DNA of 64,000 nt, from contig JAKSXM010000269.1 of the NCBI GenBank assembly GCA_022575985.1, positions 620,001-684,000 on the forward strand. Reading direction: 5' to 3'. The DNA is from Anagrus nilaparvatae. Taxonomy: Eukaryota; Arthropoda; Insecta; Hymenoptera; Mymaridae. A program made the position numbers and the translations under genes. The notes under the pieces are model-generated. The model did not search any database and was not told the DNA's origin. It saw nothing but the letters and a program-made list of their open reading frames with translations. Positions 1 to 12,062 of this stretch are shown here, piece after piece. Position 1 is the first letter of the stretch. The number at the start of each line of letters is the position of its first letter.

Positions 1-1369
1 AACAAGTTTACTGAATAATCTATATCTGGTCTTGTAGCATTAGCCAGATACATTAAAGCACCTATTGCTTCTCTGAATGGAAATCTCTTGAGTTCTCCAT
101 CTATCTCTGAATTTTCCCTATCTAATTTAACTCTTTTGCTTCTCAGATCTACCTGTCGAGTTACCATAGGTGTATTTTGAGAGTTACATTCTTTCATATT
201 AAAACGTTCTAATATTCCTTCTATATATGCCTCTTGGCGCATTATAATATATTTTTCTTTTCTATTTCTCTGAATTGTCATTCCTAAGAAATTTTTAGGT
301 TCTCCTAAATCTTTCATTTGAAATATACTACTCAAGTGAATTTTTATTTGTTTTAATTTCTCTGAACAATTGCTTGCAATCAACATATCATCTACATATA
401 ATATGATAAAAGCCAGCTTATTGCTTTTTCTCCATGTATATAGGCATGGATCATGTAAATCATTTTCTAATCCTAATTTACTAATTACCTCTGAAAATTT
501 ATTATTCCATTTCTTTGGGCTTACTTTTAATCCATATAAAAACCTCTTTAATTTACAAACTTTTGTAATTTTTGTATTTTCTGAAACTTCAAGACCTCTT
601 GGAATTTCCATAAATATCTCTTCTTAAGGTCTCCATTCAAGAATGCTGTTTTAACATCCATTTGACACATTTCTAAATCCTCTCTATTAATAATTGAAAG
701 TGTGGCTCTAATTAATGACAGTCTTGATACTGGAGCATAAGTTTCTTTTAACTCATAATTATTTCTATCTTGGAAACCTCTTATGACCAATCTAGCTTTA
801 TACTTGATGGTCCCATCACTTTCTATTTTCTTTTTAAAAATCCACTTAGAATCAATTATATTAGGCTTTTTACCATACGAATTTTGTTTTGGTCTGTTTA
901 TAATTTCCCATACATCATTTTCTCTCATTGATTCGAATTCTTCTTTAATAGCTAGTATCCACATTTCTCTGTCCTCAGAATTTATAGCCTCTTCATATGT
1001 ACTAGGATCCTTTTGTATAGACGCTAGTAAAATACGTATTAACTCTTCCTCTTTCATTTCTTTTCCTTCTGAAAAGCTTGTAAATCGAGCGAAACTAGAA
1101 TCCATAATTCTTTTAGTTTTACTTCTTGTGCAAGGACCATCTTTTACTTGAGAGTTTGACTGTTTCTCTTTCTTATTCTCTGAATTTTTATTCTCTGTAT
1201 TAATTTCTGTTTTTCTAGGTCTGCCTCTTTTCTTAACTTCTGTTTCTTTCTTTTGCGATTTTTCTTCCTCACATAGTTCTATATGTTCTGTTATATTTAA
1301 ATTCTCGGGAATATTATTTTGTTTTTGTATTACCTCTTCTACTGTGAACTTAATTGAACTCTCTAAATC
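1..1369 (-). pseudogene. pol: copia reverse transcriptase segment, incomplete at window edge
   Basis: From 1369 the frame runs through a basic and acidic linker into an RVT_2-type reverse transcriptase, with the conserved stretch MDVKTAFLNGDL near 630-660. A one-base shift near 625-632 moves the reading to another frame, which stays open to base 1. That frame holds the catalytic YVDD box near 391-402, followed by recognisable fingers/palm and thumb sequence. RNase H lies outside the window. The enzyme would copy element RNA into cDNA inside the particle. Confidence 0.88.
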
Positions 1370-3381
1370 TTTTTTAAACCATTCTTATATACATCTTTAT
1401 ATACTAACTTCTCTAGAAATCTTACATGTCTAGATTCTAAAAACTTTCTGGACCCTGGATGCCATAAAATGTAACCTGTAGACGTATGACCTATCAATAC
1501 AGTTTTAATTGCTACATTACTAAACTTTGTTTCAGTTTTAGGTAATTTAGCATAACTTATACAACCAAATCGTCTTATATTTTCTAAATGACATCTTGAC
1601 TTTGGTGAAATTCTTTTAAGTAGAATTTCATATTTTATTGATTTATGAGGAGTTATGTTATATGAATAAACTGTTGCTGCAACAGCTGATTCCCACATGC
1701 TTGCTGGTAAACCAGAATCACACATAAAATCTCTAGTTTTATTTGCTATAGTTTTATTAAATCTTTCAGCTAACCCATTTAACTCTGGAGTATATGGTGG
1801 TGCTATATCTAATTCTATTTTTTCTTTCTTCATAACCTCTGAAAATTTACCACCCATATATTCAGTACCTCTATCTGATCTAATGTAGCATATTTTCTCA
1901 TTATATCCGATAAGATTTCTGACAGATATTATATATTTTTCTAAACCTTCTCATGATTTGTCTTTAGATTTTATACAGTACGTTATCGCATAGCGAGAAT
2001 AGTTATCTACAAATGTAATTATATATTTCTTTTGCCCTGGCCAAGATATTGGTTTTATTGGACCCATTAAATCTGAATGTATCCTCTGAAGTGGTCCTTC
2101 TGCTCTAGAACTATCTTGTTTAAATGGAAGTTTTTCCATCTTAGACATTATACATATTTCACACTCTTTAATTGAATCATCAAATTTAACATGCTCTAAA
2201 ATCTTTTCTTTCTTTTGTAGCATTTTAAGATAATTTAATGATGCATGACCTAATCTTGCATGCCAGAGTAAAGCTTCACTCTGTTTCTCTATATAATCAG
2301 TTTTCTCTGGAGGATTTTCTACTATTAGATCTTTTAAAGTTTCAATCGCATTTAAATCATCCATATTAATTATTTTATACGATAATATACTATCATTATT
2401 TTCCAAACTTATTTTCTCTGAATCTTTTTCTAATTTATTATTCTCTTTAATGAGTTCTTCTCGATTCTCCCTCCCAATCGCAGACTCGTCATTTATTGAT
2501 TTACTTTAAGCCTCTGAAATATCTCCCTCCAAATTTGATAAACTATTATCAGATTGATGAGTCTGTGTTTGTTCTAAGAACTCATTATTATTTGCCATAA
2601 ACGCAGTGCAAATATAATTGTCATATTCATTTATATTATCATTATCTTCATTACCTATTTTACCCACTTCAAATCTCACTACCCAATTTGGTTTTTCATA
2701 TTTCCCCTCAAAAATTGTTTTATTATTATCTTTATTATACACTCTGAAAATTTCATCATTCATAGTAATATTAAAACCCGCATCAACTATTTTGCGTAAA
2801 GATAATAGATTCTCTGATATATCTTTAGCAGCAATAACATTTGTTAGTTTAATTTGGCCCCCTTTATTTGTATTATTTTTAAGCAAAAGATTTCCTCTAC
2901 CATCAATTACTATATCTGCAAATTCATTTTTATTTGCGCTTTTAATTACTCCATTTTTAGAAATTTTAAAGTCAGATAATATAAAGTTCTTATTTACAAT
3001 ATGCTCTGTTGCCCCTTAATCCGCAATAAATTCTACATGCATTTTATTATTATTATTTGAACTACTATAACTCTTACCTTTGTCATTGTTATACTCCTCA
3101 TCCCAGTTCTCCTCTCCATGAATTTCATATTCATCATAAGTTTCTACTCTTCTGGCTGCTGAAAATCTTTGCTGACCTCTGTTACCACCTCTGCCTCTAG
3201 AATTTGTATTACCTCTGCCTCTTGAAGAGTTATTTTCTCTTAATGTGCCTCCTCTTGAAAAGCCACGACCTCTTGAAAAATTATTTCCTCTTGAGAAATT
3301 GCCTCTTCCTCTTTTAGCTGGAGGTTCATAAAATCCAGCATTTGTCTCTTCAAACCAACTTTTCCTGTTTTGTGTGGACAA
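1363..3381 (-). pseudogene. pol: copia protease and integrase segment
   Basis: A single reading frame covers the Arg/Gly-rich linker, aspartic protease, pre-integrase zinc finger (H..H then CEIC) and the integrase core. Visible integrase acid motifs are HSDLMGP, RSDRGTEY and LAERFNKT. In-frame stops sit at about 3016 (inside the protease active-site motif, right after FIAD), 2506 and 1951. The frame ends at 1363, where an A6 run (about 1371-1376) marks a one-base frameshift into the next segment. Protease would cut Gag-Pol and integrase would insert the cDNA; neither can be made intact here. Confidence 0.88.
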
Positions 3382-4647
3382 TCTTCTCCACTATGATCTG
3401 CTTCTCGATTGCATGTGTAACAAAACCATTTATTTTGATCTTTTAAAGGGCATTCATTTTTCCAGTGTCCAGTCTGGTTGCATCTGTGGCATTTACTTTG
3501 GTTTGTATCTCTGAAGTTTGATTTGTAAGCTCTTGATACGTTTGTTTTTTCAAAATTAACTTTATCTGTATCATTTTCTTCTTGTGAATAATACATGGCT
3601 TTTCTTAGATCTTCCATAGTCATTTCCTTATTAGTAGAAGCCAATATTAATGAGCGTGTACGTCTTACATCTGGCATTGCGTTTTTTACTGCATTGAAGA
3701 ACATAGAAAGCTTTTCACTATCTTTAATTTCCCTTGGGTCGTCACTAAGTTCATGCTCTCTAATTATATTATCAAAGCGCTCACAAAATTCATTTACTCT
3801 TTCATTTGGCTTCATTTTTAAATTATACAATCTAGTTCTAATAGTAGTTGCTGTTGTTGTTATTTCTCCTTGTCTAGCTTCTCTAATTATTTTCAAAGTT
3901 TCTTCTGGATCTGTTTTACCCAAAATTTTCTTATGGTAATTTTCATCTATTCTATTTATTATAATTTCTTTAGCTGAGTTTTTTCTCAATGTTTTCTCCA
4001 TTTCTGTTAGACCCTCTGGTTCTGGAATTTTCTTGTCAATCAAATCTAAAAGCATCCAGCTTGTTAATTCAGTTTTTAGGCAATCTAGCCAAACCTTATA
4101 ACTGGATTTTGATGTTAATCTGTACTGCCTCTGAATTTTTGGTCTCATCATAACTTTATCACCAACAGTTTTATTTACTATTTCTTTTAGTTTATTTAGC
4201 TTTTGTTTTTCATTCTCCATTGCTGTTTGATTTGCTAATACTATAGCTAATTGTAAATCTACTGATTTAATACCCTTGTTACTCATATCTAAATTTTGTG
4301 GTTGTGCGTTATTTTCAATATTTTGACTCTGTATACGTGGTGTACCTCCTGCTGTAAAAATATAATCAACTCTTTAATATCTGGATTTCTATAATAATAT
4401 CAGATCTGATCTTCTACTCTTAACCTCAAAGAAAACTTCCCTCAATTTAAACTTAAGTTTTCTATTCTAACCTCAATTTACAGCCCTCTGATTTTAAATG
4501 ATTTTTAGATGGTTATTACAATGATTTTATATTCTCACCTTTATTCTGAATATGAACCTCCTGTTCTTCTAAAATCCGCCTCCTCTCATAATCAGCAAAT
4601 TCTTGATCAGGAACCTCTTCAGAGAGATCATCTTGATCATTGCCCAT
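3240..4647 (-). pseudogene. gag: copia Gag, probably spliced, followed by a frameshift
   Basis: The long open stretch ends at 3240 and opens at least as far as 4351; an ATG at 4286 lies inside it. It holds a copia-type Gag domain and a CCHC zinc knuckle (CHRCNQTGHWKNEC), then a second degenerate Cys/His motif. A 36-codon upstream exon (4647 down to 4539) joins it in frame if 4352-4538 is spliced out; this exon is acidic and starts MGNDQDD. Near 3370 the meaningful frame changes: the Arg/Gly-rich (RGG-like) stretch before protease lies in another frame (3381 to 3016). Whether that shift is a mutation or programmed frameshifting cannot be told from one copy. Gag would form the virus-like particle and bind element RNA. 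Confidence 0.85.
4352..4538 (-). other. Probable spliceosomal intron in copia gag
   Basis: On the minus strand the donor reads AAAG|GTGAGA (GT at 4538-4537). The acceptor reads TTTTTACAG (AG at 4353-4352), with a second AG three bases on, a NAGNAG arrangement that keeps frame either way. Unspliced, the frame from the 4647 ATG meets a stop soon after the donor. Spliced, it runs straight into the Gag frame. Length is 187 nt. Splicing is inferred, not shown. Confidence 0.6.
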
Positions 4648-4860
4648 CTGTTCCAGGATTAAGAAACATGCTAATTTAGTAAAAATTCTTTTAATATAAT
4701 TTTGTTTATTTTAATTATTTTTGTAAAATTAGGGTTTAGAATCTTAACAGCTAGTCAGGTGATAATTACAAATCATCAAATTAGAAAATTGTATTGTAAT
4801 GTTTGTAAGATTTGTATTATACTTAATCCTCAGCTGGAAGTAAACATGTTCCATACATTA

Positions 4861-5749
4861 AAGCTGGGTTAACACAAACCGGTTATAAGTTTTTTTGATG
4901 GGCTGACTTCAAATTTTTTTTTTTAAAGTTCTCGAAAAGTTACCTATCTATATTTTAGGTTTTAACCTAAGAGTATTTACTTTAAGAGTTTCAACCAAAT
5001 TTTTTAGGGCTGATAAAGAATTTTTTTTAAATATTAATTGCAGACTAATCTATATTTTAAATTTAAATTAATACTAAAAAATGTTTAATTCTTTTACTTT
5101 TACATTTACAGTTTTTTAGAAGAAAGTCTCAGATATCCAATGGTTTGGGTCTTTTAGTCGGTAATCGTGCAAAATTTTAAGATATTAGCAATAACAAAAT
5201 GTTCTTAATGGTCCATTTTACCTATAACAAGAAATAATGTCATAAGAAAAACTAAAAATTATCTTTTCCTTGCTATTGTCAGTTTAACACCTCATGGAAA
5301 AAATGAGGTTTTTCACCTAATAAAAAGGTAAATTTTTCTACACCATTACATAATCTTCTTTTTTGCTAATTATGTCTGTTAGACAATTTTTGGTATAGCT
5401 GGCGTAGTTATTAATTAATTATCAAATTAATACTTTCATAGAAAAAAATTATACTACATCCAAAAAGAAAAAAAAAATTAGTGATTTTTGTATTTTTTAA
5501 AAGAAAAATTTTTCAGACAAAAATTTTCGAAAAATTAAGTATCAGATTGAAGGTAACGAATAAAAACGGTAATTCTAGATATTAATTTCTTTCATAGAAA
5601 GAAATTAAGTACTACACCATAGAAAAAAATTATTGTTTATTTTAAAATTTTTTTATAAAAAAAATTTAAAAAAAAAATTTTAGAAAAATTAGGTATCAGA
5701 TTGGAGATATCGAATAAAAACGATAATTCTACACGTTAGAATTGCTTGG
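4861..5749. repeat. AT-rich non-coding stretch with inverted copy of a dispersed satellite
   Basis: No gene is visible. About 5290-5740 resembles, in the opposite orientation, the tandem array at 13230-13870. Shared phrases are 'agacaatttttggtatagc' and repeated segments around 'tttctttcatagaaa', 'aagtactaca' and 'gaataaaaacg'. Confidence 0.5.
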
Positions 5750-5955
5750 TTTGAAAATTCAACCAATTGGTTGAATTTTACTATTTTTGGTTGAATTTTC
5801 AACCAATTGGTTTAATATTCAACCAATTGATTGAAATTTTAACCAAAAATAGTAATTTTCAACCAAAAGTATTAATTTTCAACCAATTGGTTGATTTTTC
5901 AGCAATTTAATTGAATATTCAACCAAAATGGTTGAAAATTCATCCAAAAGCTAAA
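5750..5955. repeat. Short repeat cluster built on a palindromic CAACCAATTGGTTG motif
   Basis: The sequence TTCAACCAATTGGTTGAA, an 18-bp perfect palindrome, and close variants recur across about 200 bp, alternating with 'actatttttggttgaa' and its complement. No coding potential is seen. Confidence 0.75.
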
Positions 5956-6087
5956 ATACAAAATAAAAATGATGTAATTATAATACAGAGTAAAAAAATG
6001 ATCTGTGCTTCCATTAAAAGTGAATTAATTTTATAATAGACTATATAATTAGTGATTTTTTATCTATTATTACTTCATTTGGCTCAA

Positions 6088-6491
6088 AGTATCTTATACT
6101 TACTCGTATACTGGTAAGATACTTTTATATGGATTCTAGATGCGAATGAAAAATTATATTTTTACTTTCCAAAATTAAATTTTTTCCTCGTGGTGAAAAT
6201 ATAAATTCTAAACATTAAATAAATGAAAATGTAGCGGTTTTTAGTAAAATTACAGCGTTTTGTAACATAATAATCAGGTCTTTTACGTAACGTTTTTTTA
6301 TAATTTTGGACAACTTTGACCTGCTGTACTGACTTTCCAGAAGTTTAAATTGAAAATCTGACCTTATATTCTTAAAAAGCAACTCTTTTTACTTAAGGGA
6401 CCATCATTTTATTTATAATTTCTAGTATATAATATATTTTTTGAAGTGGTTTACAAATCGACACGTAAAAAAGGTCTTCGGACTTAATGCG
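6088..6491. repeat. Half copy of the TTAA palindromic element seen at 14773-15550
   Basis: The sequence from about 6110 to 6491 matches the right arm of the 14773-15550 element almost throughout. It ends in GGACTTAATGCG followed by TTAA at 6492-6495. The left arm is absent; a short hairpin at 6088-6125 takes its place. The small ORF over its right end is a chance reading. Confidence 0.8.
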
Positions 6492-6495
6492 TTAA

Positions 6496-8618
6496 GCTAT
6501 AACAATGTACATAGTTACTGTTGCGATGAGCATGTCATTTTTATAAAACGGATCTTAAAAAAAAAATTTATGTCAAATTTTCAAAAATTGGAATTAATAA
6601 GTGGTTTATCTTCTACAAATCAACATATTCACGAAACAGATCAAGTTAAAAGCGGTAAATGGCCAAAAGTAACTAACTAAGCTGTGCCTATGGAGCGTAA
6701 AACACGAGCGTGAAATTTGATACCGAATTTTCTGCACTCATTTTACTTTTTAGGTAAGCAAAAAAAATTTTAAACGCTTTGGTCAAAAATCTTGAAGCAC
6801 GAACGTAAATAAAGTTCATTCGTGCCCAGCATCACCAAACACTCATGCTAGTCACGCAAGTACCAGTAAACTAGTAAAAAAAAGTAAGTTTGCTAATTAG
6901 GAAATGAGAATTATTCATGTTGATGAATGCACTTATAATCCATAATAAAGGTTGCAACACATAAATTTTTGCAAACTATATGAGTTTACATACATTTTGT
7001 TAAATGTCTATTGGACCATGTGAACTAGTAGTACAAGGCCACTCTGCTTCGAATCGTGTTCCTCAACTACATAATTGTGCTAATGAAGCGCTGTACATTA
7101 CACAACATACAAGTATAAAATACTTTTCAAAATAAGTCGTATTCTAATAGCTTTTATAACATTATTAATTATATATTTTAATAAAATTAATTTTCTCACC
7201 GTAATTGATTTCCTGACAATACACAAAATAAAGTAGTAATAGTTAACGAGAACCTGGCTGCATTTAAGGAGGTTGCATATTTTTTACTACTATCACATTC
7301 AAAGTTCCTTTGAACTGATGTCTCATAAGTTTTAACTATACTTTTATAATCAAAAAATTTTTTCCATGAGTCAGATACTCTAAAATATTCAGTTTTATAA
7401 CAGCGTTTGAGAATGAAACAGAAATTTCTAGGCCACATTCTTTAGAAACTCAAATTGTTACCTGCAAAAAAATTTAATATAGAATTTCAGCACAGTATCA
7501 AAAAATCTTTAAATATTAGAATTAGTTCAGAAATTTTGAAAATCTGATATGAATACAGAGTTATAAGAAGGGGTTTTATTTTACTAGAGTTTTTAAATAA
7601 TTTTAAAATCCCTTTAAATGAAAATTACTAAAAATCACTAGAAGTAGAGTTCTCAGGTAATGCTGGAAAATATTAATTACAAAAAAATACATTTATATAT
7701 TTGCCAAAATTATAAAGATTTTTATTTATTATAATTGGCATTAAAATATAAAAAACACCGCATCAAATATAAATATAATTAATAAAAAAGTCTCATAATA
7801 GCTAAATAGATGTTAAATCAAACAAGGAATCTCAAAAAAATTAAGAGCACGTCTTATATTAAAATTTAAATTTTTTAATTTTTTCAATTAAAATCACATA
7901 TTCATATTAAACATGAACATATTATCTCCCTCATATTTACATTTTCGATTCTATTATCTTTAATAAAACTACGTCTTTATCTATTTTTTGGTAAATATAA
8001 TAATTTTAATAGATAAATATATTGACAGGAATCAGGAAAATTATGAGAATAAGAGTTATGGTTTAAATAATCACTGCGTTTAGCTTCTATCTTAGAATTA
8101 TAGTGCACTATTTATTAAAAATGATAAATATCTTTTTATCGTCAGTATTGAAACACACAAATATATACAATAATTATGTACAAAGAAAATGCACGCGTCC
8201 ACGTGGGAGATTAATATAAAACATTTAATTTAATATAACAGCTTGCAGAAATAATGACGGAAGGCATTTGCTCTTGTCGAACGAGCAGCGCGGACTGACT
8301 CGATACCGGAAGATCTTTTTCGGAGTCGCAGCGTTCGGTAGCTCTCCGCCCCTTTTTTACTTCAGTCAAAACCGCGGTCAAAAGTAAATTACCTCGATAT
8401 GATAAAACAGTTATTTATTGGCGCTAATTTTAACATTTTTTAATAATCTTAATATTACAAAAACCACAATGAAATTTTATATCGGGAATCTAGTTAAGTT
8501 TTAAAAAATTTTTTCTTAAATTTTTTTAGAGGAACCATTGTTTTAAGTGAAATTTTGATTTCCGATTTTTCGACATACAAGCACCTTTTGAGACTAGAGG
8601 TAGCTAACAAACCGTATT
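6496..8618. other. No gene seen
   Basis: AT-rich sequence without recognisable coding, RNA or repeat structure. A less AT-rich patch at about 8250-8360 stands out in composition, but I cannot assign it. Confidence 0.5.
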
Positions 8619-8622
8619 TTAA

Positions 8623-9470
8623 CCCATTAACGCCCAATCATGACATTCATGCCATTTGAATATTTTTTCATAAAAAAATAAATATTTTGTGCTAAAAATG
8701 TCATCTAGTAGGTAATTAGGGCTCCTCTTTTCATTTCTTAAGTCCATTTTTACGTACAACCCCAAGAAAATATGCTATCATCCCCTAAATATGGGGTAAA
8801 TTTTAAACATTTTTTAGCAGTTATATAAATTCATACTATGTACAAAAAAAGATTTCCAGGCTTTAAAAACACTAAGTGGGACTATTAGAACTACAAAAAA
8901 AATAAATTTATACTGATTTAGCATATTTAACCCCTTCAATGGGGTAGAGGGTAGATTTAACCCCTTCATATTTAACCCCTTCAATGCGGTAGTGGACAAA
9001 AATACCCACTAGATGATACTTTTAGCCCAAAATGAGCGATTTTACACCGTCTTAGTTAACCCTGGGTTGACTTGACCAAATGTTAGCTTAACCGCGAACA
9101 AATTGACAAAGTCCCGTTTACACCGACCACGGTTAGCTAAAAAAATTTAACATTTGTCGGTGTAAACGGGTCTTTATCAATTTGCTCGTGGTTAACTTAA
9201 CATTTGGTCAAGTTAACCCAGGGTTAACTACGACTGTGTAAAATCGCTCAATATTCGTTTTCAATATTGTGCTAAAAATGTACCCCCTACCCCATTGAGG
9301 GGTTTAAATATGCTAAATCGGTATAAATTTATTTTTTTGTATTTATAATAATTCTACTTAGTGTTTTTAAAGCCTGGAGATCTTTTTTTGTGCATAGTAT
9401 CCATTTATATCGACTAAAAAATGTTTAAAATTTTCAAATGACATGAATGCCATGATTGGGCGTTAATGGG
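8623..9470. mobile_element. piggyBac-like MITE, long palindrome with TTAA target duplications
   Basis: TTAA at 8619-8622 and 9471-9474 flank inverted termini CCCATTAACGCCCAATCATG and its complement. The arms are imperfect inverted repeats over about 350 bp each, including the shared 'accccttcaatggggtag'-type stretch. TTAA duplications are typical of piggyBac transposition. There is no transposase, so the element is non-autonomous. A second foldback lies in its centre. Confidence 0.85.
9034..9249. mobile_element. Smaller foldback element nested in the 8623-9470 MITE
   Basis: The inverted arms begin GAGCGATTTTACAC and end GTGTAAAATCGCTC. They include 'gttaaccctgggttgactt' opposite 'aagttaacccagggttaac', and 'gtttacaccgac' opposite 'gtcggtgtaaac'. 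The arms are about 95 bp with a very short loop. This looks like a separate MITE that entered the loop of the older one. Confidence 0.75.
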
Positions 9471-9480
9471 TTAAAAAAAG

Positions 9481-9520
9481 TCTGTGTGTGTGTGTGTGCG
9501 TGCGTGTGTGTGTATGTATG
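9481..9520. repeat. TG-rich microsatellite
   Basis: An uninterrupted run of TG, with CG and TATG variants, over about 40 bp. Confidence 0.95.
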
Positions 9521-9684
9521 ACTGTAATCATTGATATTTAACAACCATTATGGTATTAAGACCTTATTGTTTATTCAACATTTTTTTAACCAAGAAATTT
9601 TGAGTTTCTTTTTTTTAATTTGGATGTAATACCTCATTCTTTTCCAGAGTACTAATATCTAGAAGTATCGTTTTTACTCTATAC

Positions 9685-11242
9685 CTTGAGGGTAATTCCA
9701 TAGATAAAAAGCACAAAATGATATGCCAGGTCTTAAAAATAGGAAATTTGGTTTTTTTTCGATAAAACAACTTAAAAATAGATGATTCCCCGAATTTGAA
9801 GGTTTTCTATAAATTTTGAAGGGTGCTATGATAATTTAAAGTTTTTTAGTCAAATTACTCTCCTCAGCTACCATTTTTGAAAATCCCGTAAAAAATTTCT
9901 AAAAAAAGTTAAAGAAAGAAAAAAAAGTAGGTTTTCGATGTAAAATTTGATGAAAAATTCGAATTTTCAGTCAGATTTTTCCTTTTCTATGTCAATTCGC
10001 AAGAAAATTCAAATTTGTGTTAAACTTTAAGTGAAAATAACTCAAAAGTTTCCCGCTAAAAAAAAAATTTTTTTCTCAAAATTTTCAAAAATAGCATATA
10101 TTTTCCTGAAAAAAATTTCCCGAGAGTAATTTTTGTTTTAACCGAATAATACCGATTTTCGTTTTTTTCAATTTTGACTTGTTACTTATTTTGCTAATTT
10201 CCAGCTCAGTCACGTGACCAAATGAAAATCAGACCAAAAATTGGAATTCTGCGGGAAATTTCACAAAGGTATAGTAATTTTGGTATCCTTTGAAAGATAC
10301 ATCTCAATTTTACAATTTAATTAAAATGGTTTATTAAAATATAGAAAAAATGAAAATTTATAAAATGGTATTTCATTGATTTTCGGGTACATTTCTAACT
10401 ATTTATAGACATTTTGATAGAAAATAAAATCTAAACTTAAAAAAAATTTGATTTTTATTAATAATAGACATAACTTTTGTTTTTCCAAAAAAAGTATTTT
10501 TATTTTTAGTTTTTATATGATTTTTAGGCTAAAAATGTAAAAAAATCAAAAATATCCCATTTTATAAATTTTCATTTTTTCTATATTTTAATAAAGCATT
10601 TTAATTAAATTGTAAAATTGAGATGTATAATTCAAAGGTTACCAAAATTACTATACCTTTGTGAAATTTCCCGCAGAATTCTAATTTTTGGTCAGATTTT
10701 CATTTGGTCACGTGACTTAGCTGGAAATCAGCAAAATAAGTAACAAGTCAAAATTGAAAAAAACGAAAATCGGTATTATTCGGTTAAAACAAAACTTACT
10801 CTCGGGAAATTTTTTTCAGGAAAATAAATGCAATTTTTGAAAATTTGTAAAAAAAAATTTTTTTTTAGCGGGAAACTTTTGAGTTATTTTCACTTAAAGT
10901 TTAACACAAATTTGAATTTTCCAGCGAATTGACATAGAGTAGGAAAAATCTGAATGAAAATTCGAATTTTTCATCAAATTTTACATCGAAAACCTACTTT
11001 TTTTTCTTTCTTTAACTTTTTTTAGAACTTTTTTACGGGATTTTCAAAAATGGTAGCTGAGGAGAGTAATTTGACCAAAAAACTTTAAATCATCATAGCA
11101 CCCTTCAAAATTTATAGAAAACCTTCAAATTCGGGGAATCATCTATTTTTAAGTTGCTTTATCGAGAAAAAAAACCAAATTTCCTATTTTTGAGACCTGG
11201 CATATCATTTTATGCTTTGTATCCATGGAATTACCCTTGAAT
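9685..11242. repeat. Giant palindrome, about 1.56 kb
   Basis: The left arm (9685 to about 10380) is matched by the complement of the right arm (about 10552 to 11242), with a loop near 170 bp. Paired landmarks are 'cagctcagtcacgtgacca' and 'ggtcacgtgacttagctg', and 'gggtaattccat' and 'atggaattaccc'. The arms differ by scattered substitutions and small indels. No coding capacity is seen. The outer flanks carry pieces of the 13230-13870 satellite. Confidence 0.9.
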
Positions 11243-12062
11243 CTTATAATTAATTTGTTGAAAATTTTTTCCTCAAAATTTTTGTCACAATAAAATACAA
11301 AAAATACCAATTTTTTTTTTCTTTTTGGACATACTCTAACAAAAATAACCACGAAGTCCGACTCTCTATTTTAGAGAGATAACTCTCTGAATAAAATAAA
11401 TTAAAATTACCTTATTTTGCAAATACATGTTAAAAATTAGGCTAAGGCGGTTTAAAAATATTTACCATAATTTGGCATATGATAAACCATATGGTTGAAC
11501 CATATTTTATACATTAGTAACATAGAATTATATCATTATTTATACACAACTACACGTGGAAAAGATCATATACTAATAGTACTTTTAAATCCTGCAATAA
11601 GCGTGCGCATTAGCATAAAATATTTTATTATTCAATTTTCTCATTCTTGCCCGGCTTTGAAACAAAAAAAAAGGTACAATAACACGCTTATTCAAAAGTT
11701 AAGAATGTAATTATCAATCGCTTTCTAGGCATAGTTATTTAGGAGAGGGGATTGAACGTATATTATATACAATGGTGCTATGGGGTTGGCATTTTATTGT
11801 CAGAATTCAAAAGTCCTATAGAAATTTGATCTTGTTACACGTGTACCTGTATAAATAATGATAAATTCTTTATCACTAATGTATAAAAAACATACTTAGA
11901 CGCGGTAAAGAATATTTACCCATCCTCTAGCATATAAATATAAATGTTTTTAGGTTGGCGGCGATAGCGAATGGGTAATATTCTTTCCCATGTCTAAGTA
12001 TCTTCTATAACCCTAATAATAAACTATGTGGTTAATCATAGTTATTTTTTACATTGACCCAA
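11243..12062. repeat. Non-coding, with a 110-bp foldback at 11892-12001
   Basis: No gene is seen. Inverted arms 'atacttagacgcggtaaag' and 'ctttcccatgtctaagtat' bracket 11892-12001, with 'aatatttaccca' opposite 'tgggtaatatt', forming a short foldback. Confidence 0.65.

Larger units (their letters stand above)
1..4860 (-). mobile_element. Ty1/copia LTR retrotransposon, degenerate, truncated by the window start
   Basis: Read on the minus strand, the order is Gag with zinc knuckle, protease, integrase, then reverse transcriptase. Integrase before RT is diagnostic of Ty1/copia (Pseudoviridae). The 3' part (rest of RT, RNase H, 3' LTR) lies outside the window. The 5' leader would occupy about 4648-4860. 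A TG start near 4855 could be the 5' LTR edge, but no second LTR is visible, so this is a guess. At least three in-frame stops and three frameshifts interrupt the polyprotein, so the copy is dead. Confidence 0.93.
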
